DNA of 64,000 bases from Pseudomonas xionganensis. Lineage in GTDB: Bacteria > Pseudomonadota > Gammaproteobacteria > Pseudomonadales > Pseudomonadaceae. The notes under the pieces were generated by a model. It was not told the DNA's origin, did no database searches, and saw only the letters and a program-made list of their open reading frames with translations. The DNA lies in the NCBI RefSeq assembly GCF_009763245.1, contig NZ_WKJZ01000003.1, positions 372,001-436,000 on the forward strand. Direction: 5' to 3'. Positions 55,320-64,000 of this stretch are shown piece after piece; positions within the stretch are counted from its first letter, which is position 1, and the number at the start of each line of letters is the position of its first letter. The position numbers and the translations under genes were made by a program.

Positions 55320-55709
55320 TTACACGCGACGCTTCTTCGAAGGACGGCACCCGTTGTGCGGGATAGGCGTCACATCGGTGATGCTGGCGATCTTGTAACC
55401 GCAGCCGTTCAAAGCACGGACAGCGGACTCACGACCCGGACCTGGGCCTTTGACGTTGACGTCAAGATTCTTCAGGCCATATTCCAGGGCAGCCTGACCA
55501 GCACGCTCAGCAGCCACCTGGGCAGCGAACGGGGTGCTCTTACGGGAGCCGCGGAAACCCGAACCACCGGAGGTAGCCCAGGACAGGGCGTTACCCTGAC
55601 GGTCAGTAATGGTCACGATGGTGTTATTGAACGACGCGTGGATGTGGGCGATGCCATCAACCACCGTCTTTTTGACTTTCTTACGAGTACGAGCAGCAGG
55701 TTTTGCCAT
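55320..55709 (-). CDS. rpsK: 30S ribosomal protein S11
   Basis: This 129-residue protein of the 30S platform has the S11 core [31 protein letters not shown] and ends [10 protein letters not shown]. It lies between rpsM and rpsD, the standard order. Confidence 0.99.
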   Translation of the reverse strand: MAKPAARTRKKVKKTVVDGIAHIHASFNNTIVTITDRQGNALSWATSGGSGFRGSRKSTPFAAQVAAERAGQAALEYGLKNLDVNVKGPGPGRESAVRALNGCGYKIASITDVTPIPHNGCRPSKKRRV

Positions 55710-55739
55710 GACTAAATTCCTGTCGATGCGCGAATGCGA

Positions 55740-56096
55740 TTACTTGCGGATCGGCTTACGCGGGCCCTTACGGGTGCGAGCGTTGGTCTTGGTACGCTGA
55801 CCACGAACCGGAAGGCCGCGACGGTGGCGCAGGCCACGGTAGCAACCCAGATCCATCAAGCGCTTGATTTTCATATTCACTTCACGACGCAGGTCACCCT
55901 CGGTATTCACCTTGGCTACTTCGCCACGCAGCTGCTCGATCTGCTCGTCAGAGAGATCCTTGATCTTTGCTGCCGGATTAACGCCGGTAGCAGCACAGAT
56001 TTTCTGTGCAGTGGTACGACCAACACCATAGATGTAGGTCAGCGAGATAACAGTGTGTTTGTTATCCGGAATGTTAACGCCTGCAATACGGGCCAT
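55740..56096 (-). CDS. rpsM: 30S ribosomal protein S13
   Basis: This 118-residue protein begins [20 protein letters not shown] and ends in the basic tail [21 protein letters not shown], which contacts P-site tRNA. It is the first gene of the alpha operon. The 133-nt spacer before it (56097-56229) may hold the S4-regulated leader. Confidence 0.99.
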   Translation of the reverse strand: MARIAGVNIPDNKHTVISLTYIYGVGRTTAQKICAATGVNPAAKIKDLSDEQIEQLRGEVAKVNTEGDLRREVNMKIKRLMDLGCYRGLRHRRGLPVRGQRTKTNARTRKGPRKPIRK

Positions 56097-56229
56097 TCAG
56101 TGGAACTCCAATTGACAGCTACCTACGCCCCGGAAGCCAAGAAATAGGGCGCGAGATATTAACGCTGTAGAAACAATTAATCAACCCGGCAGCGCACTAG
56201 CTGCCGGGCTTGAAACGCTTGATTCACAC

Positions 56230-56346
56230 TCAGCCTTGGCGCTGCTTGTGACGCGGCTCTGCACTGCAGATAACCCGTACGACACCTTCGCGACGGATAA
56301 TCTTGCAGTTACGGCACAGCTTTTTCACCGATGCACGAACTTTCAT
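56230..56346 (-). CDS. rpmJ: 50S ribosomal protein L36
   Basis: This 38-residue protein reads [20 protein letters not shown] through to EPRHKQRQG. It has the zinc ligands C11, C14, C27 and H32, so it is the zinc-binding (C+) form that is typically replaced by a zinc-free paralogue under zinc starvation. It lies 28 bases after secY, the usual spc-operon end. Confidence 0.98.
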
Positions 56347-56374
56347 TACCAACTCCTCGAACCTTACGGGAACT

Positions 56375-57703
56375 TCAGCGCATCATGCCGCTGCCGTAGC
56401 CCTTCAGGTTGGCTTTCTTCATCAGGGATTCGTACTGGTGCGAAACGAGGTGCGATTGTACTTGCGACATAAAGTCCATCACAACCACGACCACGATTAG
56501 CAACGAGGTCCCGCCAAGGTAGAACGGAACGTTAGCCGCCACCACCAGGAACTGGGGCAGCAGGCACACGGCCGTCATGTACAGAGCACCGAACATGGTC
56601 AAGCGGGTCAACACGCCATCGATATAGCGCGCCGATTGCTCGCCGGGACGGATACCCGGAATAAAGGCACCGGACTTCTTCAGGTTTTCCGCTACGTCTT
56701 TCGGATTGAACATCAACGCCGTATAGAAGAAGCAGAAGAAAATGATCCCTGCACTAAACAGCAAAATGTTCAACGGCTGACCAGGAGCGATAGCCTGCGA
56801 AATGTCCTGCAGCCAGCCCAGACCTTCGGACTGACCAAACCAGGCACCCAGCGAGGCCGGGAACAGCAGAAGGCTGCTGGCGAAAATGGCCGGAATAACC
56901 CCCGCCATGTTCACCTTCAACGGCAGGTGGCTGGTCTGCGCCGCGAAGACCTTGCGGCCCTGCTGACGCTTGGCATAGTGCACCGCAATGCGACGCTGAC
57001 CACGCTCAATGAACACCACGAAACCGATGATCGCTACTGCCAACAGGCCGATGGCGATCAGGGCGAAGATATTGATATCGCCCTGACGAGCAGACTCGAA
57101 AGACTGCCCGATCGCCGACGGCAGACCGGCTACGATGCCCGCAAAGATCAGCATCGAAATACCGTTGCCGACACCACGCTCGGTGATCTGCTCGCCCAGC
57201 CACATCATGAACATCGCGCCCGCCACAAAAGTGGTAACCGCAACGAAGTGGAAGCCGAAATCAACCGAAAACGCTACGCCCTGACTGGCCAGACCAACGG
57301 ACATACCGATGGCCTGGACAAACGCCAGGACGAGTGTGCCGTAGCGGGTGTACTGGCTGATCTTGCGACGGCCAGCCTCACCTTCCTTCTTCAACTGCTC
57401 CAGTTGCGGGCTGACCGCAGTCATGAGCTGCATGATGATCGACGCCGAAATGTACGGCATGATCCCCAGCGCAAAAATGCTCATGCGCTCCAGCGCGCCA
57501 CCGGAAAACATGTTGAACAAGCTAAGAATGGTCCCCTCATTCTGTCGAAACAGGTCCGCCAGCCGATCAGGGTTGATACCAGGAACCGGGATGTGTGCAC
57601 CTATCCGATAGACGATGATCGCCATGAACAGAAAGCGCAGACGAGCCCAGAGCTCGGATAACCCGCCATTGCTGAGCGCTGAGAGAGCACCTTGCTTAGC
57701 CAT
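56375..57703 (-). CDS. secY: Protein translocase subunit SecY
   Basis: This 442-residue channel protein has ten TMs. Signatures are [13 protein letters not shown] near residue 37, [31 protein letters not shown] near 62 (plug and TM2), and the cytoplasmic C-terminal loop. It is the exit pore of the Sec pathway and is encoded in the spc operon after rplO. Confidence 0.99.
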
Positions 57704-58138
57704 TTATTCCTCGAACTTACCGCCAGCCGCGATGATGGCCTCGCGCGCACCTTTGGTGGCGGCGATACCTTTAAGGGTGACTGCCTGAGTGACCGCACCC
57801 GACAGCATGACTTTCACGCGCTGTACGTTTTGGTTGATCAGGTTGGCATCCTTCAGCGACTGCAGAGTAATAACCCCGCCTTCGACCTTGTTCAGCTCGG
57901 AGGTACGCACTTCGGCGCGATCCATAGCCTTCAGGGACACGAAGCCGAACTTGGGCAGACGACGGTGCAGCGGCTGCTGGCCACCCTCGAAGCCAGGGGC
58001 AATGGTGCCACCGGAACGGGAGGTTTGACCCTTGTGGCCGCGGCCACCGGTCTTACCCAAACCGCTACCGATACCACGGCCCGGACGGTGCTTCTCGCGA
58101 CGGGAACCCGGCGCAGGACTCAAATCGTTCAGGTACAT
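57704..58138 (-). CDS. rplO: 50S ribosomal protein L15
   Basis: This 144-residue protein has the Gly-rich basic N-terminus [21 protein letters not shown], which threads into 23S rRNA, and the L15 globular end. Its stop directly abuts the secY start. Confidence 0.99.
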   Translation of the reverse strand: MYLNDLSPAPGSRREKHRPGRGIGSGLGKTGGRGHKGQTSRSGGTIAPGFEGGQQPLHRRLPKFGFVSLKAMDRAEVRTSELNKVEGGVITLQSLKDANLINQNVQRVKVMLSGAVTQAVTLKGIAATKGAREAIIAAGGKFEE

Positions 58139-58141
58139 GTC

Positions 58142-58321
58142 TTAACCCTCAACACGGAGAAGGTAGTAAGCCTTGTTGATCATGCCGCGATTTTCAGGAG
58201 TGTCCTGAACCTCAACGGTGTGACCAATGCGACGCAGGCCGAGACCCTTGACGCAAGCCTTGTGGTTGGCCAGACGGCCATTCACGCTCTTGATCAGCGT
58301 GACTTTTACGGTATTAGCCAT
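58142..58321 (-). CDS. rpmD: 50S ribosomal protein L30
   Basis: This 59-residue protein begins [20 protein letters not shown] and contains [22 protein letters not shown], the L30 fold. It lies between rpsE and rplO with two- to three-base gaps on each side. Confidence 0.98.
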   Translation of the reverse strand: MANTVKVTLIKSVNGRLANHKACVKGLGLRRIGHTVEVQDTPENRGMINKAYYLLRVEG

Positions 58322-58323
58322 GG

Positions 58324-58824
58324 TTAGAGAATCTCCTCGACGCTCTTGCCACGCTTGGCTGCAACGGACTCTGGAGACTGCATAGCCTTCAGACCTTTGA
58401 AAGTGGCGTGCACCACGTTCACCGGGTTAGTCGAGCCGTAGCACTTGGCCAGAACGTTCTGCACACCGGCCACTTCCAGCACGGCACGCATGGCGCCGCC
58501 GGCGATGATACCGGTACCTTCGGAAGCCGGCTGCATGAACACCTTGGAGGCGCCATGGGCGGACTTCATCGCGTACTGCAGAGTGGTGCCGTTCAGATCA
58601 ACCTGGATCATGTTGCGACGCGCAGCTTCCATCGCCTTCTGGATGGCAGCCGGCACTTCACGGGATTTGCCACGGCCGAAACCGACGCGACCCTTACCAT
58701 CACCTACCACGGTCAACGCGGTGAAAGTGAAGATACGGCCACCCTTAACGGTCTTGGCAACGCGGTTAACCTGTACCAGCTTCTCGATATAGCCTTCGTC
58801 GCGCTTTTGGTCGTTATTTGCCAT
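58324..58824 (-). CDS. rpsE: 30S ribosomal protein S5
   Basis: This 166-residue protein has the double-stranded-RNA-binding-like domain [34 protein letters not shown], followed by a beta-alpha-beta domain ([19 protein letters not shown]). S5 contributes to decoding accuracy. Confidence 0.99.
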   Translation of the reverse strand: MANNDQKRDEGYIEKLVQVNRVAKTVKGGRIFTFTALTVVGDGKGRVGFGRGKSREVPAAIQKAMEAARRNMIQVDLNGTTLQYAMKSAHGASKVFMQPASEGTGIIAGGAMRAVLEVAGVQNVLAKCYGSTNPVNVVHATFKGLKAMQSPESVAAKRGKSVEEIL

Positions 58825-58827
58825 AAC

Positions 58828-59178
58828 TTAGAACTCCAGCCCGCCTTCACGAGCAGCATCAGCCAGCGCCTTGACGCGGCCGTGGTACTTGAAGCCAGAA
58901 CGGTCGAATGCAACCTGGGTTACACCAGCGGCTTTCGCACGCTCGGCCACCAGCGCACCAACTTTCTTGGCGGCGTCGACGTTGCCAGTGGCGCCGTCAC
59001 GCAGTGCTTTGTCCAAGGTCGAGGCACTGGCCAGAACCTTGCCGCCGTCGGCCGAAATGACCTGGGCGTAGATGTGCTGCGAAGAGCGATACACGCACAG
59101 ACGCACGACTTCGAGCTCGTGCATTTTCAGGCGTGCTTTGCGAGCGCGACGCAGTCGAGTAACTTTTTTGTCGGTCAT
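58828..59178 (-). CDS. rplR: 50S ribosomal protein L18
   Basis: This 116-residue 5S rRNA-binding protein begins [20 protein letters not shown] and ends [26 protein letters not shown], the classic L18 C-terminus. Confidence 0.99.
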   Translation of the reverse strand: MTDKKVTRLRRARKARLKMHELEVVRLCVYRSSQHIYAQVISADGGKVLASASTLDKALRDGATGNVDAAKKVGALVAERAKAAGVTQVAFDRSGFKYHGRVKALADAAREGGLEF

Positions 59179-59188
59179 TTGCTATGCC

Positions 59189-59722
59189 CTACTTCTTCTT
59201 GGCTTCTTTACGACGGACGACTTCGTCTGCGTAACGAACACCTTTGCCCTTATAAGGTTCAGGACGACGGAAATCACGAATCTCCGCGGCGACCTGACCA
59301 ACCAGTTGCTTGTCGACACCCTTGATCAGGATCTCGGTCTGGTTCGGGGTTTCAGCCACAACACCTTCCGGCAACTCATAGTCGATCGGATGGGAGAAGC
59401 CGAGAGCGAGGTTCAGCACCTGACCTTTGGCTTGCGCCTTGTAACCAACGCCGACCAGCTGCAGCTTGCGCTCGAAGCCAGCGCTAACGCCGATCACCAT
59501 GTTGTTGACCAGAGCACGAGTGGTACCGGCCATGGCGCGAGACTGCTGGTCACCATTGCGAGCAGCGAAACGCAGCTCACCGGATTCCTGCACGACTTCA
59601 ACGGACGAGTGAACATTCAGTTCCAGAGTGCCCTTGGCACCCTTCACCGAAAGCTGCTGACCAGCGAGTTTGATCTCGACACCGGCAGGCAGCTTAACGG
59701 GGTTCTTAGCAACGCGAGACAT
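59189..59722 (-). CDS. rplF: 50S ribosomal protein L6
   Basis: This 177-residue protein begins [17 protein letters not shown] and contains two related L6 domains. It ends with the signature [26 protein letters not shown]. It sits near the GTPase centre of the 50S subunit. Confidence 0.99.
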   Translation of the reverse strand: MSRVAKNPVKLPAGVEIKLAGQQLSVKGAKGTLELNVHSSVEVVQESGELRFAARNGDQQSRAMAGTTRALVNNMVIGVSAGFERKLQLVGVGYKAQAKGQVLNLALGFSHPIDYELPEGVVAETPNQTEILIKGVDKQLVGQVAAEIRDFRRPEPYKGKGVRYADEVVRRKEAKKK

Positions 59723-59734
59723 GCTTATCCCCCC

Positions 59735-60127
59735 TTAGAACACTGTGCAGAGCACTTCGCCGCCGACACCGGCAGCGCGCGCAGCGCGGTCCGTCATCAC
59801 ACCCTTGTTGGTGGAGACGATGGAAACACCGAGACCGCCGCGTACTTTCGGCAGATCATCGACGGATTTGTACTGGCGAAGGCCTGGACGGCTCACGCGC
59901 TTCACTTCTTCGATAACCGGACGGCCTTCGAAGTACTTCAGCTCGATGGACAGCTGCGGCTTGGATTCACCGCTGATCTGATAACCCGCAATATAACCTT
60001 CGTCTTTCAAAACTTTGGCTACAGCCACCTTCAACGTGGAAGAGGGCATGCTTACGACGGACTTTTCAGCCATCTGGGCATTACGGATACGAGTTAGCAT
60101 GTCCGCTAACGGGTCCTGCATACTCAT
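59735..60127 (-). CDS. rpsH: 30S ribosomal protein S8
   Basis: This 130-residue primary 16S-binding protein begins [18 protein letters not shown] and ends [22 protein letters not shown] precedes the ATG. In E. coli S8 represses the spc operon. Here it follows an unusually large 183-nt gap after rpsN with several hairpins, which may matter for its own expression. Confidence 0.99.
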   Translation of the reverse strand: MSMQDPLADMLTRIRNAQMAEKSVVSMPSSTLKVAVAKVLKDEGYIAGYQISGESKPQLSIELKYFEGRPVIEEVKRVSRPGLRQYKSVDDLPKVRGGLGVSIVSTNKGVMTDRAARAAGVGGEVLCTVF

Positions 60128-60156
60128 GGGCTAGACGCTCCTGATACAAAAAGAAT

Positions 60157-60305
60157 TAGCCTTGCGGCTACAGTCGCTGAATATTCCGGGCAAAAACTTC
60201 CCAGACTCAGGCGAGCCGGACATTCTAGAGACTGATCAAAAATGAAGCAAGCCCCAAAGGGGCCTGATTCACACATAAGACAAAGCCGGCGCTAGGCCGG
60301 CTTTG
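60157..60305 (-). promoter_or_regulatory. Intra-operon hairpins between rpsN and rpsH
   Basis: Three stems lie in the 183-nt gap. In minus-strand order they are: AAAGCCGG/CCGGCTTT (60281-60305), GGCCCC/GGGGCC-type with TTT loop followed by a T-rich stretch (60250-60264), and TAGCC-GCAA-GGCTA followed by CTTTTT (60157-60170). They could be partial terminators, processing sites or a regulatory leader. No gene is seen in the gap. Confidence 0.55.
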
Positions 60306-60310
60306 CTTTT

Positions 60311-60616
60311 TTACCAGCTGGCTTTCACCAGACCGGGTACATCACCACGCATGGCTGCTTCACGCAGCTTGATGCGGGACAGACCGAACTTGCGGAATAC
60401 GCCGTGCGGACGACCGGTGACGCGGCAGCGGTTACGCAGACGCGCAGCGCTGGCATCGCGCGGCTGCTTCTGCAGAGCCACCTGGGCTTCCCAACGCGCT
60501 TCCGGAGTGGAGTTCGGGTTGGCGATGGTAGCTTTCAGCTCGGCACGCTTTTTGGCGTACTTGGCTACCGTTTGCTGACGCTTCAGCTCGCGGTTTTTCA
60601 TGCTGGTTTTAGCCAT
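60311..60616 (-). CDS. rpsN: 30S ribosomal protein S14
   Basis: This 101-residue long form of S14 has no zinc-binding CxxC pairs (the C- form). It begins [20 protein letters not shown] and contains [21 protein letters not shown] near residue 62. The start is ATG 60616; the longer in-frame start overlaps rplE and lacks homology. Confidence 0.99.
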   Translation of the reverse strand: MAKTSMKNRELKRQQTVAKYAKKRAELKATIANPNSTPEARWEAQVALQKQPRDASAARLRNRCRVTGRPHGVFRKFGLSRIKLREAAMRGDVPGLVKASW

Positions 60617-60629
60617 GTTCCAACTCCAA

Positions 60630-61169
60630 TCAGTTGCGGAACGGGAATTTGAAAGCACGCAGCAGAGCGCGGCCTTCATCATCGTTACGGGCAGTGGTGG
60701 TCAGAGTGATGTCCAGACCACGCAGTGCATCGATCTTGTCGTAATCGATTTCCGGGAAGATGATCTGCTCTTTCACGCCCATGCTGTAGTTGCCACGACC
60801 ATCGAAGGACTTGGCATTCAGGCCGCGGAAGTCACGCACGCGCGGCAGGGAGATGGACAGCAGACGATCCAGGAACTCGTACATACGTTCGCGACGCAGA
60901 GTGACCTTGACGCCAATCGGCCAGCCCTCACGAACCTTGAAGCCTGCAATCGACTTACGGGCATGAGTCACAACGACTTTCTGACCGGTAATCTTTTCCA
61001 GGTCGGCAACTGCGTTTTCGATGATCTTCTTGTCACCGATCGCTTCGCCCAGGCCCATGTTCAGGGTGATCTTGGTGATGCGCGGAACTTCCATCACGTT
61101 GGCCAGCTTCAGTTCTTCCTTCAGCTTGGGCGCGATTTCCTTCCGGTAAATCTCTTTCAGTCGTGCCAT
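60630..61169 (-). CDS. rplE: 50S ribosomal protein L5
   Basis: This 179-residue 5S rRNA-binding protein contains [24 protein letters not shown] and the motif [32 protein letters not shown]. It lies between rplX and rpsN. Confidence 0.99.
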   Translation of the reverse strand: MARLKEIYRKEIAPKLKEELKLANVMEVPRITKITLNMGLGEAIGDKKIIENAVADLEKITGQKVVVTHARKSIAGFKVREGWPIGVKVTLRRERMYEFLDRLLSISLPRVRDFRGLNAKSFDGRGNYSMGVKEQIIFPEIDYDKIDALRGLDITLTTTARNDDEGRALLRAFKFPFRN

Positions 61170-61188
61170 GGTGTTTTACCTATGATTC

Positions 61189-61503
61189 TCAAGCGCCAAC
61201 CGGCTTCTGGGTGGACTTGAAGACACGAATTTTCTTGCCGTCTTCAATCTTGAAGCCAACGCGATCAGCCTTGTTGGTTTCAGTGTTGAAGATGGCAACG
61301 TTGGAAGCGTGCAGAGGCGCTTCTTTCTCGACGATACCGCCTTGAACGCCCGACATCGGGTTCGGCTTGGTATGGCGCTTGACCAGGTTGACCCCGCCAA
61401 CGACCAGACGGTCGTCAGCGAGCACCTTCAGCACCTTGCCACGCTTACCTTTGTCTTTACCGGCGATCACGATGATCTCGTCATCACGACGAATCTTTTG
61501 CAT
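61189..61503 (-). CDS. rplX: 50S ribosomal protein L24
   Basis: This 104-residue assembly initiator has the KOW motif [25 protein letters not shown] at the N-terminus and [32 protein letters not shown] after it. Confidence 0.99.
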   Translation of the reverse strand: MQKIRRDDEIIVIAGKDKGKRGKVLKVLADDRLVVGGVNLVKRHTKPNPMSGVQGGIVEKEAPLHASNVAIFNTETNKADRVGFKIEDGKKIRVFKSTQKPVGA

Positions 61504-61514
61504 GTCGGATCTCC

Positions 61515-61883
61515 TTAAAGCACTTCAGGGGCGAGCGAGACGATCTTCATGAACTTCTCGGAACGCAGTTCGCGGGTCACCGGCCCAAAGATACGGGTAC
61601 CGATCGGCTCCTGCTTGTTGTTCAGCAGAACAGCAGCGTTGCCGTCGAAGCGGATGATCGAACCGTCGGCGCGACGAACGCCGTGACGGGTGCGAACGAC
61701 CACTGCGGTCATGACCTGGCCTTTCTTAACCTTACCGCGCGGAATTGCTTCCTTGACGGTAACCTTGATGATGTCGCCGATGCCGGCGTAGCGACGATGC
61801 GAGCCGCCCAGCACCTTGATGCACATCACACGACGTGCACCGCTGTTGTCAGCCACATCGAGCATGGATTGAGTCTGAATCAT
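61515..61883 (-). CDS. rplN: 50S ribosomal protein L14
   Basis: This 122-residue protein begins [27 protein letters not shown] and ends [22 protein letters not shown]. It is the first gene of the classical spc block, 23 bases after rpsQ, with no terminator between. Confidence 0.99.
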   Translation of the reverse strand: MIQTQSMLDVADNSGARRVMCIKVLGGSHRRYAGIGDIIKVTVKEAIPRGKVKKGQVMTAVVVRTRHGVRRADGSIIRFDGNAAVLLNNKQEPIGTRIFGPVTRELRSEKFMKIVSLAPEVL

Positions 61884-61906
61884 AAAATTTCTCCGACCCC
61901 TAGCTC

Positions 61907-62173
61907 TTAGACTTCAACTGCGCGTTCGAGAACTTCAACCAGCGCCCAGGACTTAGTCTTGGCAACGGGACGGGTTTCACGGATGGAAACCTTGTCACCG
62001 ACGTGGCACTGATTGTTTTCGTCGTGTGCGTGCAGCTTGGTCGAACGCTTGACGTATTTACCGTAGATCGGGTGCTTTACGCGACGCTCGATGAGTACGG
62101 TGATGGTCTTGTCCATCTTGTCGCTGACAACTCGGCCGGTCAGCGTACGGACTGTTTTTTCGGCTTCAGCCAT
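61907..62173 (-). CDS. rpsQ: 30S ribosomal protein S17
   Basis: This 88-residue OB-fold protein begins [23 protein letters not shown] and contains [22 protein letters not shown]. The ATG at 62173 is preferred over an in-frame GTG six bases earlier because it matches the Pseudomonas start. It follows rpmC closely. Confidence 0.98.
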   Translation of the reverse strand: MAEAEKTVRTLTGRVVSDKMDKTITVLIERRVKHPIYGKYVKRSTKLHAHDENNQCHVGDKVSIRETRPVAKTKSWALVEVLERAVEV

Positions 62174-62175
62174 GA

Positions 62176-62367
62176 TCACTTACCTGCCTGCTGGTTGAGC
62201 ACAGTCTTGACGCGAGCGATATCGCGCTTAACTTGCGAGAGCAGGTGAGACTGCCCCAACTGGCCAGTTGCCTTCTGCATACGCAGATTGAACTGGTCGC
62301 GCAGCAGGCCGAGCAGTTGCTCGTTCAGCTGCTGTGCTGATTTTTCACGAAGTTCATTCGCTTTCAT
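62176..62367 (-). CDS. rpmC: 50S ribosomal protein L29
   Basis: This 63-residue helical hairpin begins [18 protein letters not shown] and contains [13 protein letters not shown], the family motif. The ATG overlaps the rplP stop (TGATG), so translation is coupled. Confidence 0.98.
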
Positions 62368-62780
62368 CACATCACCGTCCGCTTAACAAAGGTGGTGGCG
62401 AGCGGCAGCTTTGCAGCAGCCAGGGCGAAAGCCTCACGCGCCAGCTCTTCGGAAACGCCTTCGATCTCATACAGGACCTTGCCTGGCTGGATCTGGGCTA
62501 CCCAATACTCAACGCTACCCTTCCCTTTACCCATCCGCACTTCGAGAGGCTTCTTGGAGATCGGCTTGTCCGGGAAAACGCGAATCCAGATTTTCCCGCC
62601 ACGCTTAACGTGACGAGTCAGAGCACGACGAGCGGACTCAATCTGACGGGCGGTGAGACGACCGCGGGCGACAGACTTCAGCGCGAATTCGCCGAAGCTG
62701 ACCTTGCTACCGCGCTGAGCCAGACCACGGTTGTGGCCGGTCATCTGCTTGCGGAACTTCGTACGCTTTGGTTGCAACAT
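62367..62780 (-). CDS. rplP: 50S ribosomal protein L16
   Basis: This 137-residue protein begins [19 protein letters not shown] and contains [33 protein letters not shown]. It contacts A-site tRNA. The conserved Arg in the RMGKGKGS region is the substrate of hydroxylation in E. coli. Confidence 0.99.
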
Positions 62781-62792
62781 TTGGCGTACCCC

Positions 62793-63479
62793 TTACTTAG
62801 CAGCTTTTTTACGAGGCGCAGGTGCTTGCGGCTTGAGTTCTTCCTGGCGACCACCAATCACTTCGCCTTTGAAGATCCAAACCTTGACACCGATCACACC
62901 ATAAGTGGTGTGCGCTTCGTACGTGGCATAGTCGATATCGGCGCGCAGGGTGTGCAACGGCACACGACCTTCGCGATACCACTCGGTACGGGCAATTTCT
63001 GCACCACCGAGACGACCGCTCACTTGGATTTTGATGCCCTTGGCACCGATACGCATGGCGTTCTGTACAGCGCGCTTCATGGCGCGACGGAACATCACAC
63101 GACGCTCCAGCTGCTGAGCTACGCTCTGCGCAACCAGCATACCGTCGAGCTCCGGCTTGCGGATCTCTTCGATATTGATGTGCACCGGCACACCCATTTG
63201 CTTGGTCAGGTCCTGGCGCAGCTTCTCAACATCTTCACCTTTCTTGCCAATCACGATACCGGGACGGGCGGTGTGGATGGTGATACGTGCGGTTTGAGCC
63301 GGGCGAGCGATGTCGATACGGCTTACGGACGCGCTTTTTAATTTGTCTTGCAGGTATGCACGGACCTTCAGGTCGGCATTCAGGTAGTCGGCGTAATTGC
63401 GACCATCTGCGTACCAAACCGAGGTGTGATCCTTGACGATTCCCAGGCGGATGCCTATGGGATGTACTTTCTGACCCAT
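62793..63479 (-). CDS. rpsC: 30S ribosomal protein S3
   Basis: This 228-residue protein begins [23 protein letters not shown] domain follows ([21 protein letters not shown] near residue 63) and then the S3 C-terminal domain ([20 protein letters not shown]...). It lines the mRNA entry channel. The in-frame start further upstream reads into rplV and is rejected. Confidence 0.99.
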   Translation of the reverse strand: MGQKVHPIGIRLGIVKDHTSVWYADGRNYADYLNADLKVRAYLQDKLKSASVSRIDIARPAQTARITIHTARPGIVIGKKGEDVEKLRQDLTKQMGVPVHINIEEIRKPELDGMLVAQSVAQQLERRVMFRRAMKRAVQNAMRIGAKGIKIQVSGRLGGAEIARTEWYREGRVPLHTLRADIDYATYEAHTTYGVIGVKVWIFKGEVIGGRQEELKPQAPAPRKKAAK

Positions 63480-63492
63480 CTGATCGACTCCG

Positions 63493-63825
63493 TTACTTGT
63501 CCGCAACCTTGACAGTGATATGGCAAGACCGCTTGACGATGCGATCAGCACGGCCTTTGGCACGCGGCATGATGCGCTTAAGCGAACGCCCTTCGTTGAC
63601 GAAAACGGTGCTGACCTTCAGGTCATCAACGTCTGCGCCTTCGTTGTGCTCGGCGTTGGCAACGGCCGACTCCAGCACTTTCTTCATGATCTCGGCGGCT
63701 TTCTTGCTGCTGAAAGCCAGCAGGTTGAGCGCTTCGCCCACCTTCTTCCCGCGGATCTGGTCGGCGACCAAGCGGGCTTTCTGGGCGGAGATGCGAGCGC
63801 CCGACAACTTAGCGGCTACTTCCAT
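63493..63825 (-). CDS. rplV: 50S ribosomal protein L22
   Basis: This 110-residue protein begins [29 protein letters not shown]. It ends with the beta-hairpin loop region [30 protein letters not shown], which lines the exit tunnel and is the macrolide-resistance segment. Confidence 0.99.
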
Positions 63826-63836
63826 TTCCTTACCCC

Positions 63837-64000
63837 TTAACGCTTGGCTTTCTTGTCAGCCACGTGCCCACGATAGGTACGAGTGCCGGCAAATTCGCCC
63901 AGTTTGTGGCCGACCATGTCTTCGTTCACGAGGACCGGGACATGCTGACGACCGTTATGCACAGCGATGGTCAGACCGACCATCTGTGGCAGGATCATGG
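63837..64000 (-). CDS. rpsS: 30S ribosomal protein S19, C-terminal fragment
   Basis: The 3' part of the gene ends at TAA 63837-63839; the start lies beyond the right edge. The visible peptide includes [19 protein letters not shown] and [20 protein letters not shown], ending HVADKKAKR, which is diagnostic of S19. It is the upstream neighbour of rplV in the S10 operon. Confidence 0.97.

Noticed and set aside
60281..60312. Plus-strand intrinsic terminator (stem followed by TTTTTT) at the rpsN end
   Set aside because: No plus-strand gene precedes it. The T-run is the complement of the A-run just before the stem on the transcribed strand, so it is treated as an intra-operon hairpin.

Overview
The window is a chromosomal segment of a Pseudomonas (sensu lato). 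The DNA is GC-rich. Protein sequences of RpoA, UvrA, HflX, RibA, FtnA and the ribosomal proteins look like those of P. aeruginosa, and the gene order matches several PAO1 blocks as I remember them. There are no rRNA or tRNA genes, no CRISPR array, and no intact transposase or phage gene. Comparisons with PAO1 below are from memory, not from a search.

Layout. (1) 1-9287: the hflK-hflX-hfq-miaA-mutL-amiB-tsaE-nnr superoperon, read leftward with many overlapping stop/start junctions, with queG divergent from it. (2) 9288-15799: a large alpha-2-macroglobulin-like lipoprotein gene (leftward) and a divergent MATE exporter. (3) 15915-34294: xseB-ispA-dxs (isoprenoid precursors); a cobalamin riboswitch with btuB; a solitary B12-binding protein; ribA; two small periplasmic-protein genes; pgpA-thiL-nusB; the riboflavin cluster ribH-ribBA-ribC under an FMN riboswitch, with ribD and nrdR upstream; then a lipoprotein, a methyltransferase, thpR and cnoX. 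(4) 34356-38181: a zinc-responsive operon (His-rich periplasmic protein, LolD-like ATPase, FtsX-like permease, DUF3299 protein) behind a Zur-box-like palindrome. (5) 38398-43253: a six-gene TonB2-type energy-transduction operon (DUF3450, TtpC, ExbB, ExbD, TonB, TPR protein). In PAO1 it is absent between the neighbours found here. (6) 43464-46096: oprG behind an Anr/FNR box, and two nucleotide-sugar epimerase/reductase-like genes. (7) 46112-53061: ssb, an MFS transporter, uvrA, a heme-less bacterial ferritin and an NhaC antiporter. (8) 53226-64000: the S10/spc/alpha ribosomal region from rplQ to rpsS (cut by the window end), read leftward, with secY and rpoA.

The non-coding structure is the least ordinary part. 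Two elements with matching terminal inverted repeats (about 260 and 184 bp) look like non-autonomous MITEs. Each carries the stop codon of the upstream gene inside its left end. A separate palindromic family (GGTGGA...TCCACC) occurs in three intergenic gaps, and all three lie between convergent genes. Other notable features are a Shine-Dalgarno-sequestering hairpin between the B12 riboswitch and btuB, and a 183-nt gap with three hairpins between rpsN and rpsH inside the spc operon.

Starts were chosen by family length, ribosome binding site and overlap with the neighbour. Several are GTG or TTG. Functional statements rest on recognising families by eye; no database search was possible.
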